DNA from: Eremomyces bilateralis CBS 781.70
Lineage: Eukaryota; Ascomycota; Dothideomycetes; Eremomycetales; Eremomycetaceae
Length of the DNA: 64,000 nucleotides
Assembly: GCF_010015585.1 (NCBI RefSeq)
Contig: NW_022985070.1
Coordinates: 496,001-560,000, forward strand
Reading direction: 5' to 3'
Shown here piece by piece: positions 23,658-35,163 of this stretch (position 1 is its first letter; each line of letters opens with the position of its first letter). The position numbers and the translations under genes are program-made. The notes below the pieces were generated by a model, which did not search any database, was not told where the DNA came from, and was given only the letters and a program-made list of their open reading frames with translations.

Positions 23658-24900
23658 ATGTCGTCCCTTGGCCTTGTCTCGGTCCAAACCAAGACCCGTA
23701 AGCAATGCCATCCGTCGCATCTCATCCGCCCCACAGCTAACTTCTCCCAGTGCTCGCCACGCTGATCCGACTGTTCACCTCGCCCCTCTCCGGTTCCAGG
23801 GGCGCGCAGAACTACTTCAAAGATGTCATGTTCGCCGGGATGCGGGCGCAATTGGGGAACCTGACGTTTCCGCAGGAGCGCGGCTTGAACGGCGATACGA
23901 CGACGGACGTGTACAATAAGTTCGTGGCCGCCAAGGGGATTCCGGGGAAGAGCCTTACGCTTCCGTCGGGGACGCAGGCGCATTGGCTGGGGGATGAGTC
24001 GGCAAAAGATGTGTTTATCTGGTTCCATGGTATGGCGTCCGCAGCTTGGACTGGTGAACGATGATTAACAAAGTTTGACAGGTGGTGGATACTGCGTTCC
24101 GAGCAATCCTGGCAACATGGGCTTCCTGTTGGCGTTGAAGGATGCCATGGTCGCTCAAGGCCATTCGTTTGCAGTCCTTGTTTTGACCTACGATTTGGCA
24201 CCCGAGAATCCATACCCCGCGCAACTTCGACAGGCCGCCGAGCTCATGCACCATCTCCTGGAAGTGGAGAAGCGGAATCCGTCCACTGTAAGTGCTCTCT
24301 TCATGAATTTGCTCGTCCGGGATAGGCGCATGACTAACTATATTTGACCAGCTCACCATCGGCGGCGATTCCGCAGGAGGCAACCTGACCCTGGCCCTCT
24401 TCTCTCACATCCTCCACCCCCACCCCGACCCCAGTATCCCCCGCGTATCTCTCTCCTCCCCGCTCCGCGCTGCGATCCTCGTCTCCCCATGGGTCTCGTT
24501 CGACCTCACCTGGGACTCCTTCCGCACGAACGCGCAATCCGACATCTTCGACGGCAGGCTGCTCAAGCGCTGGTCCGGCGGCTTCCTAGGGTCGTCGACG
24601 GGCGACAAGTACAGCGAGCCGCTTACCGCCGATCCGGACTGGTGGCGGGGCCTGCACGGACTGACGAGCGAGGTGTTGATCTGGGGCGGAGGCGGGGAGG
24701 TGCTTCTGGATGGGATTAAGGAGTTTTACTGGAAGATTAAGGAGGGGTGGGTTAATGGAGGGGCGGAGGGGAAGAAGCTTACGATCGTTGTGGATCCGCG
24801 ATGTGCGCATGAAGAGATGATTGTTCATCGGTTGCTGGGCTATAAGACCGCGTCCCCATCGGAGAAGTCGATTGAGAAATGGTTGCAGGCGAGGTTGTGA
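23658..24900 (+). CDS. Alpha/beta hydrolase fold-3 family esterase (steryl acetyl hydrolase-like)
   Basis: Exons are 23658-23697, 23751-24029, 24082-24287 and 24352-24900, giving 357 residues. The oxyanion-hole motif HGGGY is formed across the second intron. The nucleophile elbow GDSAGG begins the last exon (near residue 180) with Ser as catalytic residue. The likely catalytic His is in PRCAHEEM near 328, with an acidic partner upstream in the VVDPR or GGGGEVLLDG region. These features fit hormone-sensitive-lipase-type carboxylester hydrolases. The overall spacing resembles fungal proteins annotated as steryl acetyl hydrolases or mono-esterases; substrate unknown. A membrane anchor is not evident, although the N terminus is moderately hydrophobic. 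It is divergent from a bZIP regulator. Confidence 0.88.
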
Positions 24901-25130
24901 GGTTGCGGGTTCGACCGGTACCCATAATGGGCGCATAGTGTAAGTTTCGGATCTCTGGAGCTATCCGTCAGGAATACCATTTTCTGTATTTACGAGTGCG
25001 AGCTGTTTGATATAATGGCTTGGTAAAATAGCGAATTTGATCAGCGTCGTGTAGCGTCATGTTTCCTATCCTGACAACAGGCTAAAGTGTTCATCCACGT
25101 ATTGAATGTGTTTGACAATGGATAGTCCTT

Positions 25131-27424
25131 TTAATGCGTCCTTGCCCACTCACGATAGAACTCCAAACACTCCGGATTGCTCACGGACGCGGATAGCTTG
25201 ATATTCATTCCAGAGAGGATTTGCTTCACCGCCCCCTCGATCCTAGCTTGATATTAGCAAACCCTTAGAAAATCGGTGTTGAACTCACTTTTTCCCGTTC
25301 GTCGTCACTGGAATCTCGACGCACTCATCAACAATAGCCGGCACATGTCTCGCGCTTAACTCCCCTCGAATCGTCCTCTTCACCCTCTCCCTTAGCCCTT
25401 CATCCAACTGTTTCCCTTTCTCCATCTTCAAAAACAAGACCACCTCTTCATCCGCATCCTCCGCCCTCCGCCGCCCAATGCACAGCGCATCCGCCACCTC
25501 GCTCCCAAATCCCTTCAACACCACATTGTAGATCTCCGCGCTCCCGAACCGCACCCCCGCCGGCTTTAGCACCCCGTCGCTCCGCCCCAACATCACCAAC
25601 CCCGGGCCTGTCCGCGGGTTGAACCGCACAAAGTCCCCGTGGTGCCACACGCCGGGGAACAGCTCGAAGTACGCGGCGCGGTACTTCGCGATGCCGGTGG
25701 CGGTGTGGATGCCCGAGGAGCCGTCGGCGTCGCGCGCCCAGAAGCCGACGGGTTGGCAGGGGAACGGCGCCGTACAGACGAGGTCGCCTTCGGTGCCGCG
25801 GTCGGTGACGTCGGTGCGGTCGGGCTCGAAGGCGCGGATGGCCATGCCGAGGCCGGGGGCTTGGATTTCACCGGGGTAGACGGCGAGGAGGGGGTTGGGG
25901 GCGCCGAAGAGGGAGACGATGTCGGTGCCGCCAGTGATGCTAGCGAGGTTGAGGGAGGGGGGGAAGACGCGGTAAATGTAGCGGAAGGTGGAGGGGGGGA
26001 GGGGGGAGCCGGTGGAGTAGATGGCTTGGAGGGAGGTGAGGTCGAGGGAAGGGTGGGATCGGGGGTCGAGCTGCTTCTGCTCGAGGAGAGAGAGGTATTT
26101 GGCGGAGGTGCCAAAGTGGGTGATTTTGAGTTCGGAGATCAGTTTGGCCATCGCGTAGTCGTCTGGGATGGATGTTGGGGTGGCGTCCTCCTGTTCAAGG
26201 ACGGGATTTCCATTGATGGATTCCTTCGCCAACACGGCTCTGGATCGAAACGGAGAACCGTCATAGAGAACCAGAGCTGCGCCACTGGCGAGAGAGGTTA
26301 CTAACCAGTGCCTACAGAGCCATGTGATCAGTGGAATTCTTCGTGCTCAGATCGGAGGTAACAAACCACATCATCCACGCCGTCGTGGTGTAATACAAGA
26401 TTCGCGAACCCGGCCCAACATCACCATGAATGAAAAGCTCTTTCTTATGTTGAATCAGAGTTCCGATGGCGCCGTGACATATGCATTTCGGGGCGCCGGT
26501 GGTTCCACTGCTATAGAGGATATATATCGGATGGTTGGGCGGGAGTTGCTCGAAGATCAGTTCACTAGGTCGGCTCCGTTGGAGGAAGTCATTGTAAGTT
26601 AAAACCTCACCATACAGGACTTTGACGCTGGAGATATCCACATCTAAGCCGCTGATCGACCGGAATATAACCGCGGCCTTCAATGAAGGCAGGTCGGCCG
26701 CGATCTCAGCCACCTTAGGCAAAGCTGGATGGACTTTACCATTGTAGAACGATGCACTGTCTGCGAACAGCACGGTTGGCTCAATCTGACGCAGCCGTTC
26801 CAGGACGCCCTGAACCCCGAAATCCGGGCTCACAGCCGTCCAGATCGCACCCAGCGAAATGGACGCCAGCGCCGCAACCAACGTGTTCGCATGGTTGCCA
26901 ACAAAACCCGCAACCCGATCGCCCGGCCGAACCCCGAGCCCGTGTTGCAAAGCGCTCTGGCATTCACGCACCCGCTCACGGAGCTGGCCCCAGGAGACGG
27001 TTCGTCGGTCGATCTCCGTGACCTCGAACACCGCGACATCGTCCGCCGGCGGGTTCGAGGGTGGAAACAGCAGGTTCTCGGCGAAGTTGAGATGGGCGCC
27101 CTCGAAGAAGGCGGGGGGAGGGAACATGGGCGCCGACGCGTCTAGCACCTATGGACCGGTTCAGTTATTACGACCGCATCTGGGAGGAGGATTGCGAAGG
27201 GCGACCTTTTCGTAGGGCGTGGACGCCTTGATTCCGGTGAAGTGCCATACTTCTTCCCAGAAGGTCGGGAGGTCGGTGACGCTCCACGCGTATAGTTCTT
27301 TATACGTCTTGAAGTTGAGTCCATGCTTTTCATTTACGCGTTCCATGAAGCGGTACATATTAGTGGATGAGGGGTCATTGTGCTCCCATAAAGGAGTCAG
27401 GCCCTCTGCATCGTTGTCCGTCAT
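25131..27424 (-). CDS. Acetoacetyl-CoA synthetase
   Basis: Exons are 27206-27424, 26367-27148, 25289-26311 and 25131-25242, giving 711 residues. The N terminus has PLWEHNDPSSTNMYRFMERVN and YAWSVTDLPTFWEEVW, typical of acetoacetyl-CoA synthetases. The AMP-binding motif YSSGTTGAPKCICHG lies near 285, ITGGTDIVSLF and WHHGDFV follow, and the C-terminal PVTTNGKK holds the acyl-adenylate lysine. The enzyme converts acetoacetate, ATP and CoA to acetoacetyl-CoA in the cytosol for sterol or fatty-acid precursors, or for leucine and ketone-body use. The last exon (IEGAVKQILSGMNIK) is needed to complete the gene. Donors are GTCGCC (atypical), GTTTGT and GTGAGT. The first is the least certain boundary. 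Confidence 0.93.
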
Positions 27425-29447
27425 TCTGGCTATTGTTCTTCTGCCAGGAATTAGTACGTTGACTCATCTACAGCTGCTCGATCTGGGCGACATTGACTCA
27501 AGTACCTATCGTTTTAAAAAGAAGATATTATGGTATATTCTACGATTGATCTAATGCTTGAAAAGAGCACTGATAATTTTGATATTTTGGCATTGACGAC
27601 AATTGCCGTGATGACTCGTATTGGCGCAATTGAGCATCGGAGGGGTTGGCCGTTGACGGAGCTCCTCATCGCAGATCACACACGATTGTTTCGGTGGAGG
27701 AGGCTCTGCTTGGAAATTGGCTGGGCTGGTCGGCCGGGGTCAAGAGCACCAATTGCCACAGGCCCAGACGCACAACACTCCCAAGTCCCAGCCCTGTACT
27801 ACGTAGACTGCAGTGCGACTTCCGGAGCCTCCATTTGAGGTTGTACAGTTGTTTGGACATTTCATGTTTGGGACAATAGAATTACATTGTGATACTTGAA
27901 GTTCGGAGTATTTCTACAATTATACGGATACCACTCAGTTGAATCCTGCCTCCTGGTGTGGGTGGTTGCTATGTAATTGGATACCCGACGGCCGACACGC
28001 CAATTGCCAAAGGAGTAAGGACTAAGACGAGGCTGACTGGCTGAGTCTTGATTACTATTTTGGTTCCAAAGGATCCTCAAGGCTCAAGCGTATCTGCGCA
28101 TGAGCTTGACTCGACAAATGACGACAACCGACAGGGACAATTAATTAAAGGCATCGGTTTCCGGCGAAGATTGGGCACATCCTGGATTCCTGATGTAATT
28201 TCATTCAGGCTGGGCTGTGGCGTTACTGCTGACACGAAACGACGCGGTCGTTACGCGGTCGATGGGGGCTGGTGTCGCTGTGCCCCATGTCACTGTATCA
28301 CAATTGTTTCCAAACGGTGTTGAATATTTCGAAGAATCGGAGGATTGAAGAATTGAAGGATTGAAGGATTGAACAACCGGGTCGGATGAACGATTGCCAA
28401 TTGCGGTCGGAATTGTTAGGAAGTATTTGTACAGGAATTGGTATTAATGGGAATGGATTTGGGGCTAGGGAAACATGACGTTCGAACTCGATTACAAATG
28501 TCTCATTTTTCTGGATGCAATTCCTATTTCCTGCAAATTGGAATTGATTCTCGCCGTGTCGGAATTTCTTCGGAGATTTTTTGCCCCGACTTGGTTGGTC
28601 CGTTGGGTACGTACTCTTTCCATACGGAAATTCTCTCTCTCTTCGGTGCCCCTGACCGGGCCGCCAGAACTCCGACCAGCCACGGTGATTGGTCGATTGG
28701 TCGATTGTTGCCTGATCTATCCAATCGCTCCATCATCCATCGGCTGTCCTGTTTTCACCAACGCGATTATAGTGAACAGCACCTCTAGCATCTCTGTTCA
28801 CCGAATGGTAAATTGATAACAAACTCCTAGTATGTTGCATCCACTACAGTTTTATGCACGGTATGCACTAAATGCACCATCATAACCCGATGACCATTTC
28901 GTTCGGAAGTCGAAGGAAGCAAGGTTGATTTGTTGGTCCGTTGGTGTAGGCGACATTCATCCCTGTCGCTCCTTCCGTAGCACATCCGGCCCAGCCCCAG
29001 TTCTCTCCATCTCTCCGTTTCTCCCTCACAACTCACAAGGCACAACTAGACACCAGTAAAACTCAACCACCACCAACCACAGGCTACAGGGCACAGCACA
29101 GTCTACCACTACCACCGAGTGCCACCTTCAATTTCCTCCCACTGCTTCGGCTTCTGCTTCTCCTCTTCCTGCAGTCTGCACCCCATTCTCATTCAATCCT
29201 TACTCATTATTTCCTATCGTCCCTCCTTTGGATTCCGTTTCTCATCCGCTAACTTCCGTCGCCGACAAAAAGCTCGTGCTGTCATTTTCCTCTTTGATCC
29301 TTTATACTGTACAATTCCCTTCCTGCGCCCTCACAACGCCGTCGGCCTCCTTGCCACGGCTGGGCTCCCTCCCCTCATCTTCAACTCACCGCTTCATCCA
29401 CGACCCGTCCCGTAACCTGACACCTTCGAGCGTTGCATGCCCTTACG
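27425..29447. promoter_or_regulatory. Long divergent upstream region, acetoacetyl-CoA synthetase and LCB2
   Basis: These 2.0 kb separate two divergent lipid-metabolism genes. Near 28337-28372 there is a short tandem repeat of GGATTGAA-like units. The last 450 bp before the LCB2 start are CT-rich on the + strand, as in highly expressed fungal leaders. No convincing gene is present. Confidence 0.5.
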
Positions 29448-31424
29448 ATGTTGTCGACTATCACGAGGAACGACGGCATCGCGAAGCCATCGGATCCCTT
29501 CGACGAGAAAGCCGCTCTGCGCCGCCCGGCACCACCAAAATCGAACAATCCCTTCGCCAATTTCTTCTACGGCCAACGACCACGCAATAATGAATCCAAC
29601 GTGCTGGCCCCGTCAGTGACGACCCTTCAACCGCAGATGACCGCCGCTGCCATGCTCTCCCTATCCCCGTCCACTCTGGAGAAGTTACGAGAGGAGGAGA
29701 AGAAAATGATTGCCGCGCAACTGCTGTCCATGGACGACCAGTTGAAGGCAGCCAAGCAATTCGCTGAATTCGGTCCGCTGCGCTCCCATGATCATCTCCA
29801 TTCAAGCGCCTGGGAGGGCAATGAGTTCCCCACTCCGATTGAGGATTTGCCGGGGCTGTTCTACGTTTTGACCACCTACATCAGCTACCTGATCCTGATC
29901 ATGACCGGGCACTTGCGCGACTTTTTCGGCAAGATGTTCCGCAAGGAACATTACAAGCATCTTCTGGAGCAGGATGGATACGCCCCGCTCAACAGCGATT
30001 TCGAAGAGTTCTACGTGCGCCGATTGAAAACACGCATCAATGACTGCTTTTCACGGCCTACGACCGGTGTTCCTGGCCGATTCATTACCCTCCTCGAGCG
30101 AAAGTCAAACGACAACAACCAAAGCTTCCGGTTCACGGGAAAGACCATCGAGACGCTCAATATGTCTTCGTACAATTACTTAGGGTTCGCTCAGTCCGAA
30201 GGTCCGGTTGCGGACGCGGTTGAGACGTCCATTCGCCAAAAGGGCATCAGTCTCACCAGCTCTCGGGCCGACGCCGGTACCTCCGACCTCCATATTGAAG
30301 TCGAAGATCTCGTGGCCAAATTCGTCGGCAAGCCTGCCGCCATCGTCTTCAGCATGGGCTTCGTAACGAATTCGACCGGGTTCCCTTCCTTGGTTGGCAA
30401 AGGCGATTTGATCATCTCCGATGAACTCAACCACTCCTCGATTCGCAACGGAGCCCGTCTATCCGGCGCGATGATCACCTCCTTCGCTCACAACGACATG
30501 GAAGACCTGGAGCGGATCCTCCGGGAACATATCTCGCAAGGCCAGCCCCGAACGCATCGCCCATGGAAGAAGATCTTGGTAGCCGTGGAAGGCCTGTACA
30601 GCATGGAGGGAACCATGTGCAACCTTCCGGGTCTGGTCGCGCTCAAGAAGAAGTACAAGTACAACCTCTTCGTCGACGAGGCCCATTCCATCGGCGGACT
30701 TGGCCCGCAAGGCCGCGGAGTATGCGATTACTTCGGTATCGACCCCGCCGATGTTGACATCCTGATGGGGACCCTGACCAAATCATTCGGTGCTAATGGC
30801 GGTTACCTCGCTGCCGATGAAGCCATCATTCGGAAACTCCGCTGCATGAACGCCGCCTCCCTCTTCGCTGAGTCACCCACTCCCCCAGTGTTGGTACAAA
30901 TTGCCGCCGCTCTCAAGATGATCTCCGGCGAGATCCACCAAGGCGAAGGCCGCGAGCGACTCCAGCGCCTCGCCTTCAACTCCCGCTACCTCCGCCTAGG
31001 CCTCAAGCGCCTCGGCTTCATCGTTTATGGCCACGATGATAGCCCCATCATCCCCATCATGTTGTACCACCCGGCCAAAATGCCCGCCTTCAGCCGCGAG
31101 ATGCTCAAACGCAAGATCTCCGTCGTCGTCGTCGGCTACCCGGCCACCCCGCTCATCAGCTCGCGCGCCCGCTTCTGCGTGTCCGCCGCCCACACCAAGG
31201 AGGACCTCGACCTCATGCTCCGCGCCTGCGACGAGATCGGCGACATCCTGCAGCTGAAGATCAGCTCCGGCATCTCCGGGGGGGCGTACCCCGAGGACGA
31301 ACAGGTCGAGGACATCGATCCGAAGACCGGGGCGCTATTGAAGAGCATCATTAAGGCGCCCCGGTGGCAGCTGGACGACGTGCTGCTGCGCGGTGTGGAG
31401 GACACCAAGCTGCCTCTACGGTAA
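29448..31424 (+). CDS. lcb2: Serine palmitoyltransferase catalytic subunit LCB2
   Basis: This is a single-exon gene; the ATG at 29448 gives 658 residues. A hydrophobic segment near 137-160 (YVLTTYISYLILIM) fits ER-membrane anchoring. The alpha-oxoamine synthase core begins with MSSYNYLGFA near 240. The PLP-binding lysine is in GTLTKSFGANGGY near 444, preceded by the cofactor Asp in LFVDEAHSIGG near 410. Homologues usually read GTFTKSFG; the Leu is conservative. LCB2 with LCB1 condenses serine and palmitoyl-CoA to 3-ketodihydrosphingosine, the first step of sphingolipid synthesis. Length and order match fungal LCB2. The N-terminal 60 residues are polar and poorly conserved in such proteins. 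Confidence 0.95.
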   Translation: MLSTITRNDGIAKPSDPFDEKAALRRPAPPKSNNPFANFFYGQRPRNNESNVLAPSVTTLQPQMTAAAMLSLSPSTLEKLREEEKKMIAAQLLSMDDQLKAAKQFAEFGPLRSHDHLHSSAWEGNEFPTPIEDLPGLFYVLTTYISYLILIMTGHLRDFFGKMFRKEHYKHLLEQDGYAPLNSDFEEFYVRRLKTRINDCFSRPTTGVPGRFITLLERKSNDNNQSFRFTGKTIETLNMSSYNYLGFAQSEGPVADAVETSIRQKGISLTSSRADAGTSDLHIEVEDLVAKFVGKPAAIVFSMGFVTNSTGFPSLVGKGDLIISDELNHSSIRNGARLSGAMITSFAHNDMEDLERILREHISQGQPRTHRPWKKILVAVEGLYSMEGTMCNLPGLVALKKKYKYNLFVDEAHSIGGLGPQGRGVCDYFGIDPADVDILMGTLTKSFGANGGYLAADEAIIRKLRCMNAASLFAESPTPPVLVQIAAALKMISGEIHQGEGRERLQRLAFNSRYLRLGLKRLGFIVYGHDDSPIIPIMLYHPAKMPAFSREMLKRKISVVVVGYPATPLISSRARFCVSAAHTKEDLDLMLRACDEIGDILQLKISSGISGGAYPEDEQVEDIDPKTGALLKSIIKAPRWQLDDVLLRGVEDTKLPLR

Positions 31425-33988
31425 CCTTCCGATGTTCATGGGCGTTTTTGGTTTTCCTGCACATTGTGGCGTCATCGGTTCGGACGGAGCAGGAGGGAGC
31501 TTTTGTTTTCGATTCTCGAACAAACCCCGCAAGCGGTCGGGTGTTTAATCTTAATGCCTATTCCTAATACAAGCGGAGGAAAGCCCTTGGGGAGACGGGG
31601 CGTGTACTTGCACATGCGTGTTGCGTCTCCGTGTCGGGTGTTCGGCAATAGAACCTTTTTTTGATAGATTGGAACTGCGGGAGTTCCTACTACCTCTTGG
31701 TAGCAATGAATCATTTCATCCCGAGAACACAGCTCTGTTCATGATCTATACTTTGACGAACGCTATCCATACCACTCGTTCATGGAATTTCATCCGGCAA
31801 TTCCGATCCCTCTCCATGAAGAGGTCAGACAAGCGGCCAGACACCCACTGCTCGTTTAGTGACGCTGCCATCCGCGTTCTCAGACCATTATGGAGAGAAC
31901 CTGGTCCGCTGCCTCTTCCCAACGCCCGCCTAACCCGTTAATAATCCATCATTGTCCAGGAAACGGTGGCATCCCTCCACGATCGTTGGTAAAGCGTCAT
32001 GCTCATGGCTCGTTGGGAATACCAACGTTGGGATTCGCAAGAGGGCCGAGCCGGGCGTACCATCCCGACGTAACGGCCGTGACCATCTTGGGGATAACGT
32101 GCGTGTAACCATTCCGGACAAGATGTCGTTGATTGGGGTGTTCTCTTCTATGGACTTTAGCATCTTGAGGGGATCCGGTGATATTCTCGCTCCTTGAATT
32201 TGTCCAATCTTGAGCATTATCCCACCGAAGAAAGGATTGACGCCCTCCACTCCGGATGGGCAGGCTGTCCTGATGGCAACTTTGCTGCTCGTCATTGCTA
32301 TGAGTTTGGGTGACATCCAATAGTCTCCTATTATGGATGGTCAAGTGTCGGAAAATCTATAATCCAACACCAAGACGGCATAGATGTACGCCTTTTTTTA
32401 CCGTCTTGAGGTTGGTCTAGGGATGTGGTGTGCTGGGGGTAATTTACGTCCAAATATTGATCGACCGCTGATTTATATAACCACATGGAGCAATGCATCG
32501 AGCTACTGACAACCGCTACAGATGGTCAGATACATGTTACTTAGCCAAGGGTAGAAACCAACTAGTGGATACCATGGCAGTATCATTTCGAGTATTCAGT
32601 CGAATAATGTCTCGAAGGAGCAATATCGAATAATACAACCCTGTACATACCCAATCGGCGACCATCCATGCTCCTGAAAACTTGCATGGCTTAAACCACG
32701 AACGTATGTCGAAAGGCAGGACCCAGGATCCAGTTGAGGGAGTGCTCACATGGTATAAAATCATCACAAAGTCAATATCAGACCAATGTTCCAACCTAAA
32801 GGGACCGTGTTGCCGCAGGTGTTGCAAGGTTTGCCAGTACAGCTCTGGTAATCCGCATCTATCCAAAAACCCCATCGAATACGCAATCAAGCGAAGCAAG
32901 TTTTCATGGCTTCAGTGGTGGCCGGTCTGCCATCATCGTCGGAGACCACGCGCCTCCAGGCGCTGCCTTTAGTACTGAGGCTTTCGCCCACGTCCCTGAC
33001 ATCTCGAGCGGGCTCACTGCAGTAGCTGGAGTGGAATTCCAGGAAGCGATGTCGTTGGACATTGGACGATTGCCCCGGCTTTCCTTCGGGGTTCTCAGTG
33101 TCATTGGTAGGCGATGAGACTCCCCCTGGGAACCCCCTTTCGTCGCAAGTTCGTCTGCCTCTTCTGCAACGAGATCGGGAAAACGATGAATAGCTGGAGT
33201 GGGATTTCTCTTAGAGAGTGCTATCAACGCGGCGAGAAACGCTTCTCGTAACTTGGGCTGGAGCAAAGCGATTCAAGGAGGTACGGAAACAAGACGGAGC
33301 TGGCATGTAAAAATGTCTTGTTTTGTAGACTTGGACGTTGTTTGAAGGGAACTCTAGCTTAGAATTGAATCTAACTATGGCAGCGGTACATCTTAGAGAC
33401 AGTGTGTAGTTGTATGATTCTCACGATTCGCTCTCGGACGGTTGTAAGAGAACATTGGATGAAAATGGAACCGCTGTGAAATGGCCTTCAGATCTGACCA
33501 TGCCTGTATTGATATCCTCCCGGATGGAGAGATCTATGTATCGCTTAGGCCCGGAGTATAACCAAGCACAAGTATATGAACCATCCAGAGCCCGAGTCCG
33601 AACGGCGTGACTCTCTCTTTTGATCTCTTGACAGTCGAATGAAGCGCACATATCGATCCAAGGAGCTTCAACTCTCACCCGACGTCGCCAGGAAGAGGTC
33701 CAGGTCGTTCCTGAGACCATCAGCCATCAGCGGGAGATATCCGTGATTCTCCTTGTTTCCCGAGTACCACGTGAACCGTGTACAGGTAGGTATTCGAAAA
33801 CGGAAGGCACGCCGGAACCGTTAGACAGCGGTTTCTAAAGAAAGGAGCATTCTGGTGAAAGGCCATAAGACCAACATCCCCACGACCAGAACTAACATCA
33901 AACATCAAATACCTTCGTTATCATTCTTCCAAGAACAGTAACATTAACACCCAGTTTCCAGACAAAGTCAAATCCAAACACCGAAGTG
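31425..33988. other. Gene-poor stretch without a recognisable gene
   Basis: This 2.6-kb stretch has many short overlapping frames but none with domain motifs I can defend. The longest are a - strand frame at 31930-32316 (128 codons) and two - strand frames of 120 codons at 32537-32899 and 32904-33266. On the + strand, 32915-33120 also reads as a smooth protein-like segment. It could hold a decayed gene, a non-coding transcript or only regulatory DNA. Composition is less GC-rich than the flanking LCB2 coding region. Confidence 0.45.
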
Positions 33989-34798
33989 ATGCGCAAGATG
34001 GACGATTTCTACTTTTTCACCACCTTCAACCTCTTCCCTGACAAATATGACGAAGTGAGTTCCGATGAGAATCAAAGACTGAACAAACTGACAGGTTCGA
34101 AAGTGGCAAAGCGCATTCGATGGCCTGGCCGCCTACACTTGGGAAGAGGAACCCGATACGAAGACATATCAGTTCGCAGTGCCGTTGGACTACAAGGACA
34201 ATTGGTCCGGCGCAACCAGCGTGCTCGCCTTCGAGCGCTATGGGGAAAGAGAGGGTATGGAAACCCAACTTAAAGCCCCACCTTCATTGTTTGGTGACAC
34301 GGGATAGACTTGTATAAGACGCATTTCAAAAGCCCAGCCATGGCGAAGTTCCTGCTACTCACCACTCCCTTGGTCACCACAGACCCGGATCTGAACCACT
34401 ATGAATGCGTGGGCGGGTTCCTCGATATATTCGGGAAAAAGTCCGAATGCGAGATAATCCTGGACGTCAAGATCGCATGCCGGTCGGACAGCGCTCGCAG
34501 TGATGTTCTCGGGAGATTGACTGAACTCGCCGATATAGTCGAGGACAAGGAGAAGATGATGAGTTCCGGCGTGATGACCTGGATGGCGTTCAAACGCCTG
34601 GACAATGACACGGGGGTGCGGATCTTTGGCCGATACAAGACTCGGGACGCTATGGAGAAGTTCATCCGTCGCGAGGAGTACAATGACTTCTGGAGGGCGT
34701 CGTTGAAGGATATTGGGTCCATGGAGAGCAGAGGATGGGTGCCGAATGGGAAGGGGTGGCTTCATAGAGAGGGATTGGAGGGCGAGAAGAGCGAGTGA
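33989..34798 (+). CDS. Putative antibiotic-biosynthesis-monooxygenase (ABM)-like protein, two similar halves
   Basis: Exons are 33989-34054, 34095-34254 and 34308-34798, giving 238 residues. The first half begins with DDFYFFTTFNLFPDKYDEVRKW, followed by AYTWEEEPDTKTYQFAVP and SVLAFERYGERE. The second half carries LYKTHFKSPAM, then MTWMAFKRLDNDTGVRIFGRYKTRDAMEKFIRREEYNDFW. The alternation of a strand, a Glu/Arg-rich pair and an aromatic-rich helix in each half fits a tandem dimeric alpha/beta-barrel (ABM-type) fold. Some family members oxidise aromatic polyketides without cofactors, others are degradative or of unknown role. No active-site claim can be made from sequence. The 40- and 53-bp introns have clear GTGAGT and GTATGG donors. 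Confidence 0.8.
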
Positions 34799-35163
34799 TG
34801 GAGGATTGGGAGAATTGACACCTTCATTGTTGGAAGAAAGCGTTGGATCATCTACCTATTCATTCATTCACAAACCATTCAATAACGATTCTAAATTCTG
34901 AGGGATGGGTTCTGTTGTAATTTGTTGAGCGACGATCGGTTCTTCTCGCCGAGAGCATCGGACAGTCTGTCACCCGGACCTCGTCAGGACAACCAAACTG
35001 CACGGACCACTTTCCAAGCTCCCGAAAGCTTCCCCCTTCAGAATTTTAACCTGTCTTCTTCCATCCTTTACATCTCTTCCATCTTCAATTGATCCGTCAA
35101 CACGTCAACTCCATCAATCAATTACCTCTCTCTCTCTTCTCGTCCATCAAGAGACTCGTCGCC
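34799..35163. promoter_or_regulatory. atp9 promoter and leader
   Basis: This 365-bp stretch precedes atp9. The last 120 bp are pyrimidine-rich (TCTCTCTCTCTTC near 35130), typical of strongly expressed fungal housekeeping genes. No specific element was identified. Confidence 0.5.

Noticed and set aside
25639-26304. 221-codon + strand frame opposite the acetoacetyl-CoA synthetase gene
   Set aside because: It is almost pure Gly/Glu/Val/Asp, the mirror of a GC-rich coding exon in the other strand, and has no domain.
31930-32316. 128-codon - strand frame
   Set aside because: There is no motif, no supported splice partner, and an equally smooth overlapping frame on the other strand.
21349-34798. 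Secondary-metabolite cluster (bZIP regulator, hydrolase, CoA ligase, ABM-like protein)
   Set aside because: There is no polyketide synthase, NRPS, terpene cyclase or transporter, and the genes are interspersed with housekeeping genes such as LCB2.
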